Positions 19,883-29,119 of a stretch of 64,000 nt of DNA are shown here, in pieces. The notes below the pieces were generated by a model. That model saw only the letters and a list, made by a program, of their open reading frames with translations, had not been told where the DNA came from and did not search any database. The position numbers and the translations under genes are program-made. The DNA is taken from NCBI RefSeq assembly GCF_001559595.1, contig NZ_LNTY01000060.1, positions 124,001 through 188,000 on the forward strand. Reading direction: 5' to 3'. Source of the DNA: Enterovibrio coralii (GTDB lineage: Bacteria; Pseudomonadota; Gammaproteobacteria; Enterobacterales; Vibrionaceae). Position 1 is the stretch's first letter; each line of letters starts with the position of its first letter.

Positions 19883-20554
19883 ATGTTTACAGGAATTATT
19901 GAAGCGGTTGGTCGAATTCAGAAAATTACCCCAAAAGGTAATGACATTGCACTGACCGTTGAAAGCGGAAAACTGGATCTGGCTGATGTGAAGCTAGGCG
20001 ACAGCATTGCCACCAATGGTGTGTGTTTGACGGTAGTCGCGTTGACAGGAAATGGCTATGTTGCTGACCTCTCAACCGAAACCTTGAAGCGTACTGCCTT
20101 TGCCACCTCTCAGGCTGGCCAAAAAGTGAATTTAGAAAAAGCCATGCTGCCAACCACACGTTTTGGTGGTCACATGGTGTCTGGTCACGTTGATGGTATC
20201 GCCACGGTTGTGTCCCGTTCACAGACTGGCCGTGCGATTGAGTTTTGGCTAGAAGCACCAGCACAATTGGCAAAATACTTGGCAGAGAAAGGCTCAGTGA
20301 CCATTGATGGTATCAGCTTGACCATCAATGACGTCGACGGGAACCGTTTCAAACTCACTATCGTGCCGCACACGGCGCTTGAAACCACCATTGAAGATTT
20401 CAAGGTTGGCCATCAGGTGAATCTGGAAGTGGATGTGATTGCGCGCTACCTAGAGCGTTTGATGATGGGCGACCGCGCTGCGCTTCAAGCGGGCAAAAGT
20501 GGTTTAACCATGGAAAAGCTTGCTGAGTCAGGTTTCCTAGGATCACTTCGTTAA
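19883..20554 (+). CDS. ribE: Riboflavin synthase, alpha subunit
   Basis: Dismutates two 6,7-dimethyl-8-ribityllumazine molecules to riboflavin. 223 residues in two repeated lumazine-binding halves: MFTGIIEAVGRI with NGVCLTV, and GHMVSGHVDGIATV with DGISLTINDV. The start at ATG 19883 matches the invariant MFTGIIE; the longer frame from 19817 overlaps ribD. Sits after ribD in the riboflavin cluster; the symbol ribC is used for it in E. coli. Confidence 0.96.
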   Translation: MFTGIIEAVGRIQKITPKGNDIALTVESGKLDLADVKLGDSIATNGVCLTVVALTGNGYVADLSTETLKRTAFATSQAGQKVNLEKAMLPTTRFGGHMVSGHVDGIATVVSRSQTGRAIEFWLEAPAQLAKYLAEKGSVTIDGISLTINDVDGNRFKLTIVPHTALETTIEDFKVGHQVNLEVDVIARYLERLMMGDRAALQAGKSGLTMEKLAESGFLGSLR

Positions 20555-20576
20555 CCCGTTCTATCAACGCTTTACG

Positions 20577-20627
20577 CACAGTTCCTCAGTTTGCTGCCGT
20601 TTGACGGGCACATACTGAGGAATTGTG
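20577..20627 (+). other. Long RNA hairpin in the nhaC leader
   Basis: Arms 20577-20590 and 20614-20627 pair over 14 positions; the one DNA mismatch is a G-U pair if transcribed on the plus strand, so RNA pairing is complete only in that orientation. The 23-base loop contains a second small stem (TGCCGT with ACGGGCA, one bulged G). No T-run follows, so it is not an ordinary terminator. Another stem, AGTGCGT/ACGCACT, lies at 20692-20720. Either an RNA element of the nhaC leader or the 3' end structure of the ribE transcript. Confidence 0.45.
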
Positions 20628-20790
20628 ATCTCCTCTCTAGTATTTTCTTCGAACTTATACCCAAATATCATTTCGGTGCACTGTCGTTTTGAGTGCGTGT
20701 GATACCTGCATTAACGCACTGATTTGATTAACCCTGAAAGGCACTTTTTTCTCAGGCGATTCCTTGTCTGTGAAGGTGGAGAAACACATC

Positions 20791-22299
20791 ATGGATGCAA
20801 ATCTATTGGCATTTATTCCGTTGATTCTGACTCTGGTACTCGCGTTGGTTTTGCGTCAAACGCTAGTGGCGTTGGGGGCGGGGATCCTTGCGGGGGCAAT
20901 GGTATTCAGTGGTTTTCAGCCGCTCACCGCACTGAGCTATTTAGCGGATATCGCCACCGCACAGCTTTATAAACAAGGGCAGTGGCAAGGTTGGCATCTT
21001 AATGTCATCGCAACCATGATTTTGTTGGGTGTGATGACGCAACTGCTGGCCAGAGGCGGTGCCGTGATGGCATTTGGCGATTGGCTCTATGGCTATGTCC
21101 GTTCGCCACGCCACGCTCGACTGGTGACCATCCTTCTAGGGTGGCTGGTGTTTATCGATGGTATATTTAGCTGCTTGGCGGTGGGTAATGTGTGTCAGCC
21201 ATTGAGTGACCGCTACCAAATACGTCGTGAGCAGTTAGCTTACTTTGTGGATTCCAATGCATCGCCGCTTTGTGCCTTGTTGCTGTTCTCTAGCTGGGGA
21301 CCCTACTTACTCTCATTGCTTGCAGGCGTATCTTTTCTTCCTATGCCGCCCGTGCAGGCGTTTTTCGAGCTGGCACAGGCCAACTTCTACGCTGTGCTGA
21401 CCATTGGAGTCTCTTTGTTTGTGGCGTGGAAAGGCTTTGGGTTTGAGAAGCCATTGCCCGTTGAAGTGAGCGCACCGACACAAGATATTGGCAAAGGAAA
21501 CCCTTGGCTTTTGCTGGTACCGATGGGCACCTTGTTGTCTGCTTCAGTTGGCCTCACGCTGTATTCTGGTGCGACGCACACCCATCAATCTGGCCTTGCT
21601 GCATGGTTAGCAGCGGCAGACATTGGTTCTGCAATGCGAAATGCTGCGTTGTTAGCAGTCGTGATGTCACTGGTGATGATGCTGAAATCTGGACGACGTG
21701 TGTCTACGCTGCTGACCGATCTCTATCACGGTGTGCTTAGCATGCGCCTTGCGATAGGCATTTTGCTGTGTACTTGGATGATTGGTTCCGTCATTAAAGA
21801 TTTGCAAGTCGCGGCAATGATTGCTCACTGGGCGGAAGCGCACCTGAATCCTTCGCTTCTGGTATCAGGGCTGTTTTTACTTTGTGCCACTATGGCGTTT
21901 GCGACAGGTTCTAGTTGGGGCACGTTCGCTATCATGATCCCAATTGGCGCAGAAATTTCAGGTCATGTTGCCCCAGAGCTTTTACTTCCTGCGCTAAGCG
22001 CGGTGGTGGCTGGCTCAGTCTTTGGCGATCATTGTTCACCGATTTCAGATACCAGCGTATTAAGTGCCACCTCAAGTGGCTGTGAGCCGAGGGCGCACGT
22101 CCTGACACAGCTTCCTTTCGCGCTCACGGTAGCAATGAGTGCCTTGATAGGTTTTCAGATGCTCAATCTCGGTCTGGGTAAACTTGCCAGCTGGGCTATC
22201 GCGATTGCTTCCGTCAGTGTGTTGCTCATGCTGTTGCAGTGGTGGTTTAACCGCAAACAAGCCAAAGCGACCACAGGAAGTGAATTGCCCGACGCGTAA
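20791..22299 (+). CDS. NhaC-family Na+/H+ antiporter-like transporter
   Basis: Integral membrane protein of about 502 residues with a dozen hydrophobic segments. The NhaC family pattern is visible in IDGIFSCLAVGNVCQPLSDRY, ATGSSWGTFAIMIPIGAEI and GSVFGDHCSPISDTSVLSATSSGCEP, the last being the characteristic ion-site stretch. Probably exchanges Na+ (or an organic ion or amine) for protons; some family members carry other solutes, so the substrate is open. ATG 20791 has GGAG nine bases upstream. It splits the riboflavin cluster between ribE and ribBA and has its own structured 236-base leader, so it is probably a separate unit. Confidence 0.85.
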   Translation: MDANLLAFIPLILTLVLALVLRQTLVALGAGILAGAMVFSGFQPLTALSYLADIATAQLYKQGQWQGWHLNVIATMILLGVMTQLLARGGAVMAFGDWLYGYVRSPRHARLVTILLGWLVFIDGIFSCLAVGNVCQPLSDRYQIRREQLAYFVDSNASPLCALLLFSSWGPYLLSLLAGVSFLPMPPVQAFFELAQANFYAVLTIGVSLFVAWKGFGFEKPLPVEVSAPTQDIGKGNPWLLLVPMGTLLSASVGLTLYSGATHTHQSGLAAWLAAADIGSAMRNAALLAVVMSLVMMLKSGRRVSTLLTDLYHGVLSMRLAIGILLCTWMIGSVIKDLQVAAMIAHWAEAHLNPSLLVSGLFLLCATMAFATGSSWGTFAIMIPIGAEISGHVAPELLLPALSAVVAGSVFGDHCSPISDTSVLSATSSGCEPRAHVLTQLPFALTVAMSALIGFQMLNLGLGKLASWAIAIASVSVLLMLLQWWFNRKQAKATTGSELPDA

Positions 22300-22512
22300 G
22301 CGCGTTTCAGAGTGGGTTGTACATTTTTAGGAAACGGTACGTATCCAAGTGAACGAGTGTTTTCGCACTTCACACCTTTGAAGAGAATGTGGTGATGAAG
22401 CTTGTTATAGACAGTCATCTGGCTAAAAATAGCCGCAGGTTCTTGTCGCCACCTTAATGTGAGCGCGGCGAGACAACAGAGCAATCGCAAAAGACGTTAT
22501 AGGGATAGCAAC

Positions 22513-23622
22513 ATGCCGATCAGCAGCGCAGCAGAAATCATCGAAGATATTCGTCAGGGCAGAATGGTCATCTTGATGGATGACGAAGATCGTGAGAACG
22601 AAGGCGATCTCATCATTGCTGCAGAAAAGGTGTCACCGGAAGCGATCAACTTTATGGCGACCCATGGCCGTGGCTTGATTTGTCTGACCATGACCAAAGA
22701 TCGCTGTCAGCGTCTTGGTTTACCTTTGATGGTGCGTGATAACAACGCACAGTTTTCTACCGCGTTCACTGTTTCCATTGAAGCGGCAGAAGGCGTCACG
22801 ACCGGGATTTCTGCGGCTGACCGCGCTCGCACGGTAGAAGCGGCGGTGGCCCCAAATGCGGTGGCGGCTGATCTTGTGCAACCTGGCCATATCTTCCCAT
22901 TGATGGCGCAAGACGGCGGTGTATTAACACGCGCAGGTCACACAGAAGCGGGTTGTGATTTGGCAAGACTCGCGGGATTCTCTCCTGCAGGTGTGATCGT
23001 TGAGATTCTTAACGAAGACGGCACCATGGCGCGTCGTCCTGATCTGGAAATCTTTGGTGAGAAGCACGGCATAAAGCTCGGCACCATCGCGGATCTGATT
23101 GAATATCGTAATAATAACGAAACGACCATTGAGCGTGTCGCAGAGTGTAAACTGCCGACCGAATTTGGTGAGTTTGATCTGATCACATATCGCGACACCA
23201 TCGACAACCAAGTGCATTACGCGCTGCGCAAAGGTGAAATCAATAATCAGCCAACGCTGGTTCGTGTGCACCTGCAAGACACATTTACCGATTTGTTGCA
23301 TTCAGATCGCTCAGCAGAGCGCAGTTGGTCATTGACCGATGCGATGAAGCGCATCAATGCTGATGGCGGTGTGTTGGTGATCCTCGGCAAAGAAGAATCG
23401 TCAGCTTCTATCATCAATAAAGTGCGTACGTTTGAAGCGCAGGACAAAGGCGAAAAACCGGCTTCTGCCAAGTGGCAGGGAACCAGTCGTCGCGTTGGTG
23501 TGGGCTCTCAGATCCTAGCGGATTTGGGGGTGACTGAGATGCGTCTGCTCTCTTCCACCACCAAGCGCTACCATGCGCTGTCGGGCTTTGGCCTGAAAGT
23601 GGTTGAATATGTGGTTGATTAA
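22513..23622 (+). CDS. ribBA: 3,4-dihydroxy-2-butanone-4-phosphate synthase with degenerate GTP cyclohydrolase II domain
   Basis: Makes the four-carbon precursor of riboflavin from ribulose 5-phosphate. The N-terminal 200 residues are a full RibB domain: MDDEDRENEGDLIIAAE (acidic metal site), FMATHGRGLICL, TRAGHTEAGCDLARLAG. The C-terminal half has the RibA fold but lacks its zinc site: where RibA has CLTGD...CDCG, this protein reads VRVHLQDTFTDLLHSDRSAER, so all three Cys are gone. GTP cyclohydrolase II activity is therefore unlikely, and a separate ribA is expected elsewhere. 369 residues. No FMN riboswitch is recognisable in the 213-base gap upstream. Confidence 0.93.
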   Translation: MPISSAAEIIEDIRQGRMVILMDDEDRENEGDLIIAAEKVSPEAINFMATHGRGLICLTMTKDRCQRLGLPLMVRDNNAQFSTAFTVSIEAAEGVTTGISAADRARTVEAAVAPNAVAADLVQPGHIFPLMAQDGGVLTRAGHTEAGCDLARLAGFSPAGVIVEILNEDGTMARRPDLEIFGEKHGIKLGTIADLIEYRNNNETTIERVAECKLPTEFGEFDLITYRDTIDNQVHYALRKGEINNQPTLVRVHLQDTFTDLLHSDRSAERSWSLTDAMKRINADGGVLVILGKEESSASIINKVRTFEAQDKGEKPASAKWQGTSRRVGVGSQILADLGVTEMRLLSSTTKRYHALSGFGLKVVEYVVD

Positions 23623-23640
23623 CCACTGCTGAAAGTTGTG

Positions 23641-23666
23641 AAACGCAGCTTAGGCTGCGTTTTTTT
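23641..23666 (+). terminator. Terminator of ribBA
   Basis: AAACGCAGC-TTA-GGCTGCGTTTTTTT directly after ribBA, separating it from ribH. Confidence 0.9.
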
Positions 23667-23787
23667 ATGAAAACTTGCGACAGAATGCGCGCGCGGTTTC
23701 ACAGGTATAACCGCTGGATGATTTGCAGAAAAGTGTGATAGAATCCCGCGGTTTTCTCAATCCGGATAAAAAGTCACAGGAAGGCCC

Positions 23788-24258
23788 ATGAAGGTAATCG
23801 AAGGTGCACTTGCCGCACCTAACGCGAAAGTTGCAATTGTTATCTCCCGCTTCAACAGCTTCATCAACGAAAGCCTGCTGGATGGTGCTATTGACGCACT
23901 GAAGCGTACGGGTCAGGTAAGCGAAGACAATATCACAGTAGTACGTTGCCCAGGTGCTTACGAGCTGCCATTGGTTGCACAACGTGTTGCTAAAAGCGGA
24001 CGTTACGACGCTATTATCGCTCTTGGATCAGTGATCCGTGGCGGTACTCCTCACTTTGACTATGTGGCAGGAGAATGTAACAAAGGTCTGGCACAAGTGG
24101 CTCTGGAGTTTGATACTCCGGTTGCATTTGGTGTTCTGACTGTAGATACCATTGAACAAGCCATCGAACGCGCGGGAACCAAGGCTGGTAATAAAGGGGC
24201 AGAGGCTGCACTGAGCGCGCTTGAAATGGTAAACGTACTGTCCCAAATCGAATCCTAA
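23788..24258 (+). CDS. ribH: 6,7-dimethyl-8-ribityllumazine synthase
   Basis: Condenses the RibB and RibD products to lumazine, the substrate of RibE; forms a 60-mer or smaller capsid-like shell. 156 residues. Substrate contacts visible in ISRFNSFINESLLDGA, VRCPGAYELPL and the catalytic-His segment GSVIRGGTPHFDYVAGE. AGGAAGG lies before the ATG at 23788. Followed 12 bases later by nusB, the usual pair. Confidence 0.97.
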   Translation: MKVIEGALAAPNAKVAIVISRFNSFINESLLDGAIDALKRTGQVSEDNITVVRCPGAYELPLVAQRVAKSGRYDAIIALGSVIRGGTPHFDYVAGECNKGLAQVALEFDTPVAFGVLTVDTIEQAIERAGTKAGNKGAEAALSALEMVNVLSQIES

Positions 24259-24270
24259 ACGGGGGTTATC

Positions 24271-24726
24271 GTGAAACCAGCCGCACGACGCAACGCGCGT
24301 CATTTTGCACTACAAGCCATTTACTCGTGGCAACTGACTCAAGGCAATGTTGCAGATATCGAAGCACAATTCCTTGCTGCAGATAACTACGAAGAAGAAG
24401 AGCACCAAGCTGATGAGCCACGTCTGCGCCAGCCAGAAACTGACGTAGATTACTTCCGTGACCTGTTCGCGGGTGTGGTTCTGAATCATCAGGAAATGGA
24501 CAGCAAAATGCGTCCATACCTGTCTCGTCCAATCCAAGATCTGGATGAAATGGAACACGCTCTGCTTCGTCTGGCGATGTACGAACTGTGCAAGCGCGAA
24601 GACGTGCCTTTCAAAGTGGTAATCAACGAAGCTATTGAGCTGGCGAAGCGTTTTGGCGCAGAAGACAGCCACAAGTTCGTGAACGGTGTGCTGGATAAAG
24701 CAGTACCGACCCTGAGAAAGAAATAA
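24271..24726 (+). CDS. nusB: Transcription antitermination factor NusB
   Basis: With NusE binds boxA RNA in rRNA leaders and promotes antitermination. 151 residues, all-helical: KPAARRNARHFALQAIYSWQL at the N-terminus, then MEHALLRLAMYELCKREDVPFKVVINEAIELAKRFG. Starts with GTG at 24271; GGGGG lies seven bases upstream. Insert EEEEHQADEPRL (residues about 45-56) is acidic, a variable spot in the family. Cotranscribed with ribH. Confidence 0.96.
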   Translation: MKPAARRNARHFALQAIYSWQLTQGNVADIEAQFLAADNYEEEEHQADEPRLRQPETDVDYFRDLFAGVVLNHQEMDSKMRPYLSRPIQDLDEMEHALLRLAMYELCKREDVPFKVVINEAIELAKRFGAEDSHKFVNGVLDKAVPTLRKK

Positions 24727-24746
24727 GAGAAATCTTCACAGATTTT

Positions 24747-24770
24747 AAGGCCAGCCATGCTGGCCTTTTT
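24747..24770 (+). terminator. Terminator between nusB and thiL
   Basis: AAGGCCAGC-CAT-GCTGGCCTTTTT lies 20 bases after nusB and 29 bases before the thiL ATG. It would end the ribH-nusB message; thiL needs read-through or a promoter close by. Confidence 0.8.
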
Positions 24771-24798
24771 CTTAGCAAATTTAGCTTGGAAGGAAACA

Positions 24799-25770
24799 AT
24801 GGCTGGTAATGAATTTGACCTGATCAACCATTACTTCAAAACGCAGCCGGTCTCGCGTAAAGATGTCGCGCTCGGTATAGGTGATGATGCGGCCGTGATT
24901 TCAGTGCCTGAAAACAGCCAATTGGTTGTGACGACGGACTCGTTGGTCGCGGGTAATCATTTCTTGGCGGACGCCGATCCTGTTAAGGTCGCGCACAAAG
25001 CCTTGGCGTCTAATCTTAGTGATCTTGCTGCGATGGGAGCGATTCCTGCGTGGTGCTCACTTGCCCTGACGCTTCCCTCTCCCGATGAAGCGTGGCTGAA
25101 AGGCTTTTGCGAAGGCTTTTATAAGCTCGCAGAATACTACAACGTCCAGCTAGTTGGTGGTGATACCACCAAAGGCCCATTAAGCATTACTATCACGATG
25201 CAAGGTTTTATCCCTGAAGGAAAAGCCATTCGTCGTGATGGTGCGAGCGCGGGTGATTGGCTGTATGTCTCCGGTAATCTTGGTGACAGCGCAGCGGGGC
25301 TGGATGTGATCCTAAAGGGCAATCAGCCTTCGAATGAGCTTGAAGAGACCCTGTTGAACCGTCACTACTACTCAACGCCACGTGTTTTAGCAGGGCAGGC
25401 GTTACGTGAAGTGGCATCGGCGGCTCTGGATATCTCTGATGGTTTGGTGGCAGACCTTAAACACATTCTTAAAGCCAGCGGCGTTAGCGCGGTGATCAAC
25501 GCAGACACTCTGCCTTTGTCTGACGAGCTGATCGCGTTTGCGGGAAGCAAAGAGAAAGCGGCACACATTGCGCTTTGTAGCGGTGAAGAATACGAGCTTT
25601 GCTTTACTGTGCCAGAATCACACCGTGGCGCGCTGGATGCAGCATTAGCACACACAAATACCCCAGTAACCTGTATTGGTCAGATCCGTCACGGCGAAGG
25701 CTTGCAGGTGCTTTGGGAAGAACAACCAGTGGATTGGAAGCTGTCCGGCTGGGACCATTTTTCGGAGTGA
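24799..25770 (+). CDS. thiL: Thiamine-monophosphate kinase
   Basis: ATP-dependent phosphorylation of thiamine monophosphate to thiamine pyrophosphate, the last step of the pathway. 323 residues, PurM/AIRS-like fold: GNEFDLINHYF at the start, then GIGDDAAVI, TTDSLVAGNHF, VGGDTTKGPLSI and ALDISDGLVADL. ATG 24799 has AAGGA upstream; the in-frame extension to 24757 covers the terminator and is unlikely. Overlaps no gene; pgpA starts three bases after its stop codon. Confidence 0.96.
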   Translation: MAGNEFDLINHYFKTQPVSRKDVALGIGDDAAVISVPENSQLVVTTDSLVAGNHFLADADPVKVAHKALASNLSDLAAMGAIPAWCSLALTLPSPDEAWLKGFCEGFYKLAEYYNVQLVGGDTTKGPLSITITMQGFIPEGKAIRRDGASAGDWLYVSGNLGDSAAGLDVILKGNQPSNELEETLLNRHYYSTPRVLAGQALREVASAALDISDGLVADLKHILKASGVSAVINADTLPLSDELIAFAGSKEKAAHIALCSGEEYELCFTVPESHRGALDAALAHTNTPVTCIGQIRHGEGLQVLWEEQPVDWKLSGWDHFSE

Positions 25771-25773
25771 AGT

Positions 25774-26261
25774 ATGAATAATCCGATCAGTAAAATTAGG
25801 CTGTCCAATCCAGCCCATTTACTTGCAACAGGTTTTGGCTCAGGTCTGTCTCCTATCATTCCTGGCACCATGGTACGCTTGCGGCTATCCCGTTTTATTT
25901 GCTGATTGTGGCGATATCTCCAACCCTGTTGCCTGTGGCTATCGTCGTGGGCTCTGCGGTCGGTATTTATCTGTGTGGTCGCACATCGTCAGACATGGGC
26001 GTTCACGACCATGGCAGCATTGTTTGGGACGAGTTTGTCGGCTTTTGGATCACCATGTTACTGGTGCCTGTGATGGAGTGGCAGGCGGTGCTTGCTGGCT
26101 TCGTGATTTTCCGCTTCTTCGACATGGTAAAACCTTGGCCGATCAGCTGGCTGGACAAAAAAGTGCATGGCGGCTTGGGCATTATGCTCGACGATATCGT
26201 GGCAGGCTTGATGTCGATGATCGCGCTTTGGGCTGGACACCATTACTTCGGATGGTGGTAA
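25774..26261 (+). CDS. pgpA: Phosphatidylglycerophosphatase A, frameshifted in this sequence
   Basis: Membrane phosphatase forming phosphatidylglycerol from its phosphate. Start ATG 25774, three bases after thiL: MNNPISKIRLSNPAHLLATGFGSGLSP. Near 25872 one G is missing; adding it turns ...PGTMVRLR into PGTMGTLAAIPFYLLIVA and fuses with the rest, which contains the metal-binding DEFVGFW and the DDIVAGL segments. About 162 residues, slightly shorter than E. coli (172). Four or so membrane segments. Last gene of the nrdR-to-pgpA stretch. Confidence 0.93.
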
Positions 26262-26275
26262 TACGTCTCCCAAAT

Positions 26276-26305
26276 AAAAAAACGGCACCTTTCGGTGCCG
26301 TTTTT
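26276..26305. terminator. Bidirectional terminator between pgpA and dxs
   Basis: AACGGCACC and GGTGCCGTT arms with A-run and T-run on either side, placed between two convergent genes. Confidence 0.9.
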
Positions 26306-26323
26306 GTTTGAATCATCTTTTGA

Positions 26324-28188
26324 TTAATCCGCCAAGTATTTGCGGATTTGCGCTTCAATGCCTTTGGCGTCGATTCCCAGCTCTTCATGCAACTCTTCTT
26401 GAGTGCCTTGATGAACAAAGTAATCCGGCAGACCGATTTGCAGCACAGGTTTTGGCTGGCGACGTTTCATCAGGTATTCAATCACACCTGAGCCTGCACC
26501 ACCTGCGATAGCATTCTCTTCAACGGTTACCAGCACATCGTGCTTAGCCGCCAACTCATCAATCAGTGCTTCATCCAGTGGCTTCACAAAGCGCATGTCG
26601 GCAACAGTTGCATTCAAGGCTTCTGCCGCTTCTAACGCTGCTGGCAGCATGGTGCCGAAGCTAAGAATTGCGACGTTTTCACCTTCACGGCGAACCAAAC
26701 CTTTCCCGATTGGCAGTGCTGTCATCTCTTGCTGGATCTCTGCGCCACAGCCCGTACCGCGCGGGTAACGCACTGCTGATGGACCAGTGTGCTTGTAGCC
26801 GGTGTAGAGCATTTGACGACATTCGTTTTCGTCGCTCGGAGCCATGATCACCATGTTTGGAATACAGCGCATGAAGCTCAAGTCAAACGCACCTTGGTGA
26901 GTTTGACCGTCAGCACCGACCAAGCCACCACGGTCGATAGCAAACATCACAGGCAGGTCCATGATGGCAACATCGTGGATTAACTGATCGTAACCGCGTT
27001 GAAGGAAGGTTGAGTAGATGGCAACCACAGGGTTGTAGTTACCAATAGCCATGCCGCTTGCCAGCGTCACGGCGTGCTGCTCAGCGATCGCGACGTCAAA
27101 GTACTGGTCTGGGAACTCTTTCGAGAAGCGCACCATACCCGAGCCTTCGCGCATAGCTGGCGTAATCGCCATCAGCTTGCTGTCTTCTGCCGCCATGTCG
27201 CACAGCCAGTCACCAAACACTTTGGAGAAAGTTGGGCCTTTAGACGCAGCTTTTGGCAGGGTGTCTTCCGCTGGGTTGAACTTAGGCACGGCATGGTAGC
27301 CAATCGGATCTTTCTCCGCTGGCGCATAGCCTTTGCCTTTTTTGGTCATCACGTGAAGGAACTGCGGGCCTTTCAGGTTGCGCATGTTCTTGATGGTTTT
27401 CACCAACTCTTCAACGTCATGGCCGTCAACTGGGCCAATATAGTTAAAGCCCAGCTCTTCAAACAAAGTGCCAGGGACAACCATACCTTTCAGGTGTTCT
27501 TCCGCGCGACGAACCAATTCTTTGATAGGTGGCGCGCCAGATAGCACCTTCTTACCGCCTTCACGAATGGAGGTGTAGAAGTTGCCAGAAAGCAGTTGTG
27601 CCAAGTGGTTGTTCAACGCGCCGACGTTTTCTGAAATCGACATTTCGTTGTCGTTCAGAATCACCAGCATGTCAGCGTGAACATCACCCGCATGGTTCAT
27701 GCTTCAAATGCCATACCCGCGGTAATCGCACCGTCACCGATAACGCTCACCACTTTACGGCCATTGCCTTCTTTGGCTTCTGCAATCGCAAGACCCAAAG
27801 CGGCACTGATAGAGGTTGAGCTATGACCGACAGACAGTACGTCATACTCACTTTCTTCACGCCATGGGAAAGGATGCAATCCGCCTTTTTGACGAATGGT
27901 TGGAAGTTGTTCACGGCGTCCGGTCAGGATCTTGTGTGGGTAAGCCTGATGGCCCACATCCCAAATCAAATGATCCTGAGGTGTGTTGTACACATAATGA
28001 AGTGCGACAGTCAGTTCGACTGTCCCCAAGCCCGATGCGAAATGGCCACTCGAATGGCTGACGGAATTCAGGAGATACGTGCGTAGCTCGTCACACAGCG
28101 TCGGCAGAACGTCCCGCGGCAAAGAGCGCAGTTCGTCAGGTGTGTTCGCCAATGCGAGCGTTGGGTATTTAGCAATATCGAGAGTCAT
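26324..28188 (-). CDS. dxs: 1-deoxy-D-xylulose-5-phosphate synthase, frameshifted in this sequence
   Basis: Thiamine-dependent first step of the MEP isoprenoid pathway; its product also feeds thiamine and pyridoxal synthesis. Thiamine-site segments GDGAITAGMAFEA and ILNDNEMSISENVG, then transketolase-like domains (VAIAEQHAVTLASGMA; GIPN-like MAPSDENECRQML). The frame breaks near 27700: restoring one missing base gives ...MAFEAMNHAGDVHADML. Restored length about 621 residues, against 620 in E. coli. Essential gene, so the break is most likely an error. Third gene of xseB-ispA-dxs. Confidence 0.95.
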
Positions 28189-28219
28189 AAATTTCGTTTT
28201 TGGCGCGACGTAATTGATT

Positions 28220-29119
28220 TTAGTTATTGCGCTCGATGATATACCGGGCGAATTGTTCCAGCTGTTCTGTATTGTAAGGGATCGTGTCTAGTGCGTGTAG
28301 TGCTTCTTTATACAGAAGCTCCGCTTTTTCCTTCGCGCCTTCAAGACCGAGCAATGCTGGGTACGTGCTTTTGTCTGCTGCGATGTCTGAACCTTGTGGT
28401 TTTCCAAGCGTTTCTGTGTCGCTGATGATATCGAGAATGTCATCTTGCACTTGGAACGCCAAACCAATCGCGTTGGCAAATTTGTCTAACTGTGGCAGCC
28501 ATTCCACGCCTTTTTCGCCAGCGGCAAACGCACCCAAGCGAACAGCACAACGGATTAATGCGCCCGTTTTGTTTCTGTGGATGGTTTCCAGCGTTTGCAG
28601 GTCAACGTGTTGACCTTCAGCTGCAAGGTCCATGGCCTGACCCAGACACATGCCTTGTGCACCTGACGCAGATGCTAATTCTCTCACCATATGAATGCGA
28701 TACGCATTGCCTGCCGGTGACAGATCACCGTCAGCCAGAATCGTAAAGGCGAGGGTTTGCAGAGCGTCGCCAGCGAGAATGGCCGTCGCTTCATCAAACG
28801 CGACATGACAGGTTGGTTGGCCGCGGCGCAGTGCGTCATCATCCATGGCTGGCAAATCATCGTGGATCAGAGAGTAGGCGTGAATGCACTCAACCGCAGC
28901 GGCAGGGGTGTCCAGTTCGTGCTCATTGGCACCGAACATTTGGCCCGTTACGTACGTCAGGAAAGGACGTACACGCTTGCCACCAAGAAGCGCACCGTGC
29001 TTCATCGCCAGAACCAATGGATGATCAGCATGTTCAAGGCTTTCAATCCAGTGGGTGAGCTGAGCATTGTTACGTAGCTGATAAGCTTGGATCGTTGATT
29101 TTAAGCAGTTATCACTCAT
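28220..29119 (-). CDS. ispA: Farnesyl diphosphate synthase
   Basis: Condenses IPP with DMAPP and then GPP to farnesyl diphosphate. Both aspartate-rich sites are present: DDLPAMDDD (first) and DDILDIISD (second), plus the GKRVRPFL segment. 299 residues, same as E. coli, when started at the ATG at 29119 that overlaps the end of xseB (ATGAGTGA). That overlap supports translational coupling and decides the start against a longer frame from 29134. Confidence 0.96.
   Translation of the reverse strand: MSDNCLKSTIQAYQLRNNAQLTHWIESLEHADHPLVLAMKHGALLGGKRVRPFLTYVTGQMFGANEHELDTPAAAVECIHAYSLIHDDLPAMDDDALRRGQPTCHVAFDEATAILAGDALQTLAFTILADGDLSPAGNAYRIHMVRELASASGAQGMCLGQAMDLAAEGQHVDLQTLETIHRNKTGALIRCAVRLGAFAAGEKGVEWLPQLDKFANAIGLAFQVQDDILDIISDTETLGKPQGSDIAADKSTYPALLGLEGAKEKAELLYKEALHALDTIPYNTEQLEQFARYIIERNN

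Noticed and set aside
22300..22512. Possible FMN riboswitch before ribBA
   Set aside because: The gap lacks the conserved blocks of the FMN element; only short chance repeats are seen.
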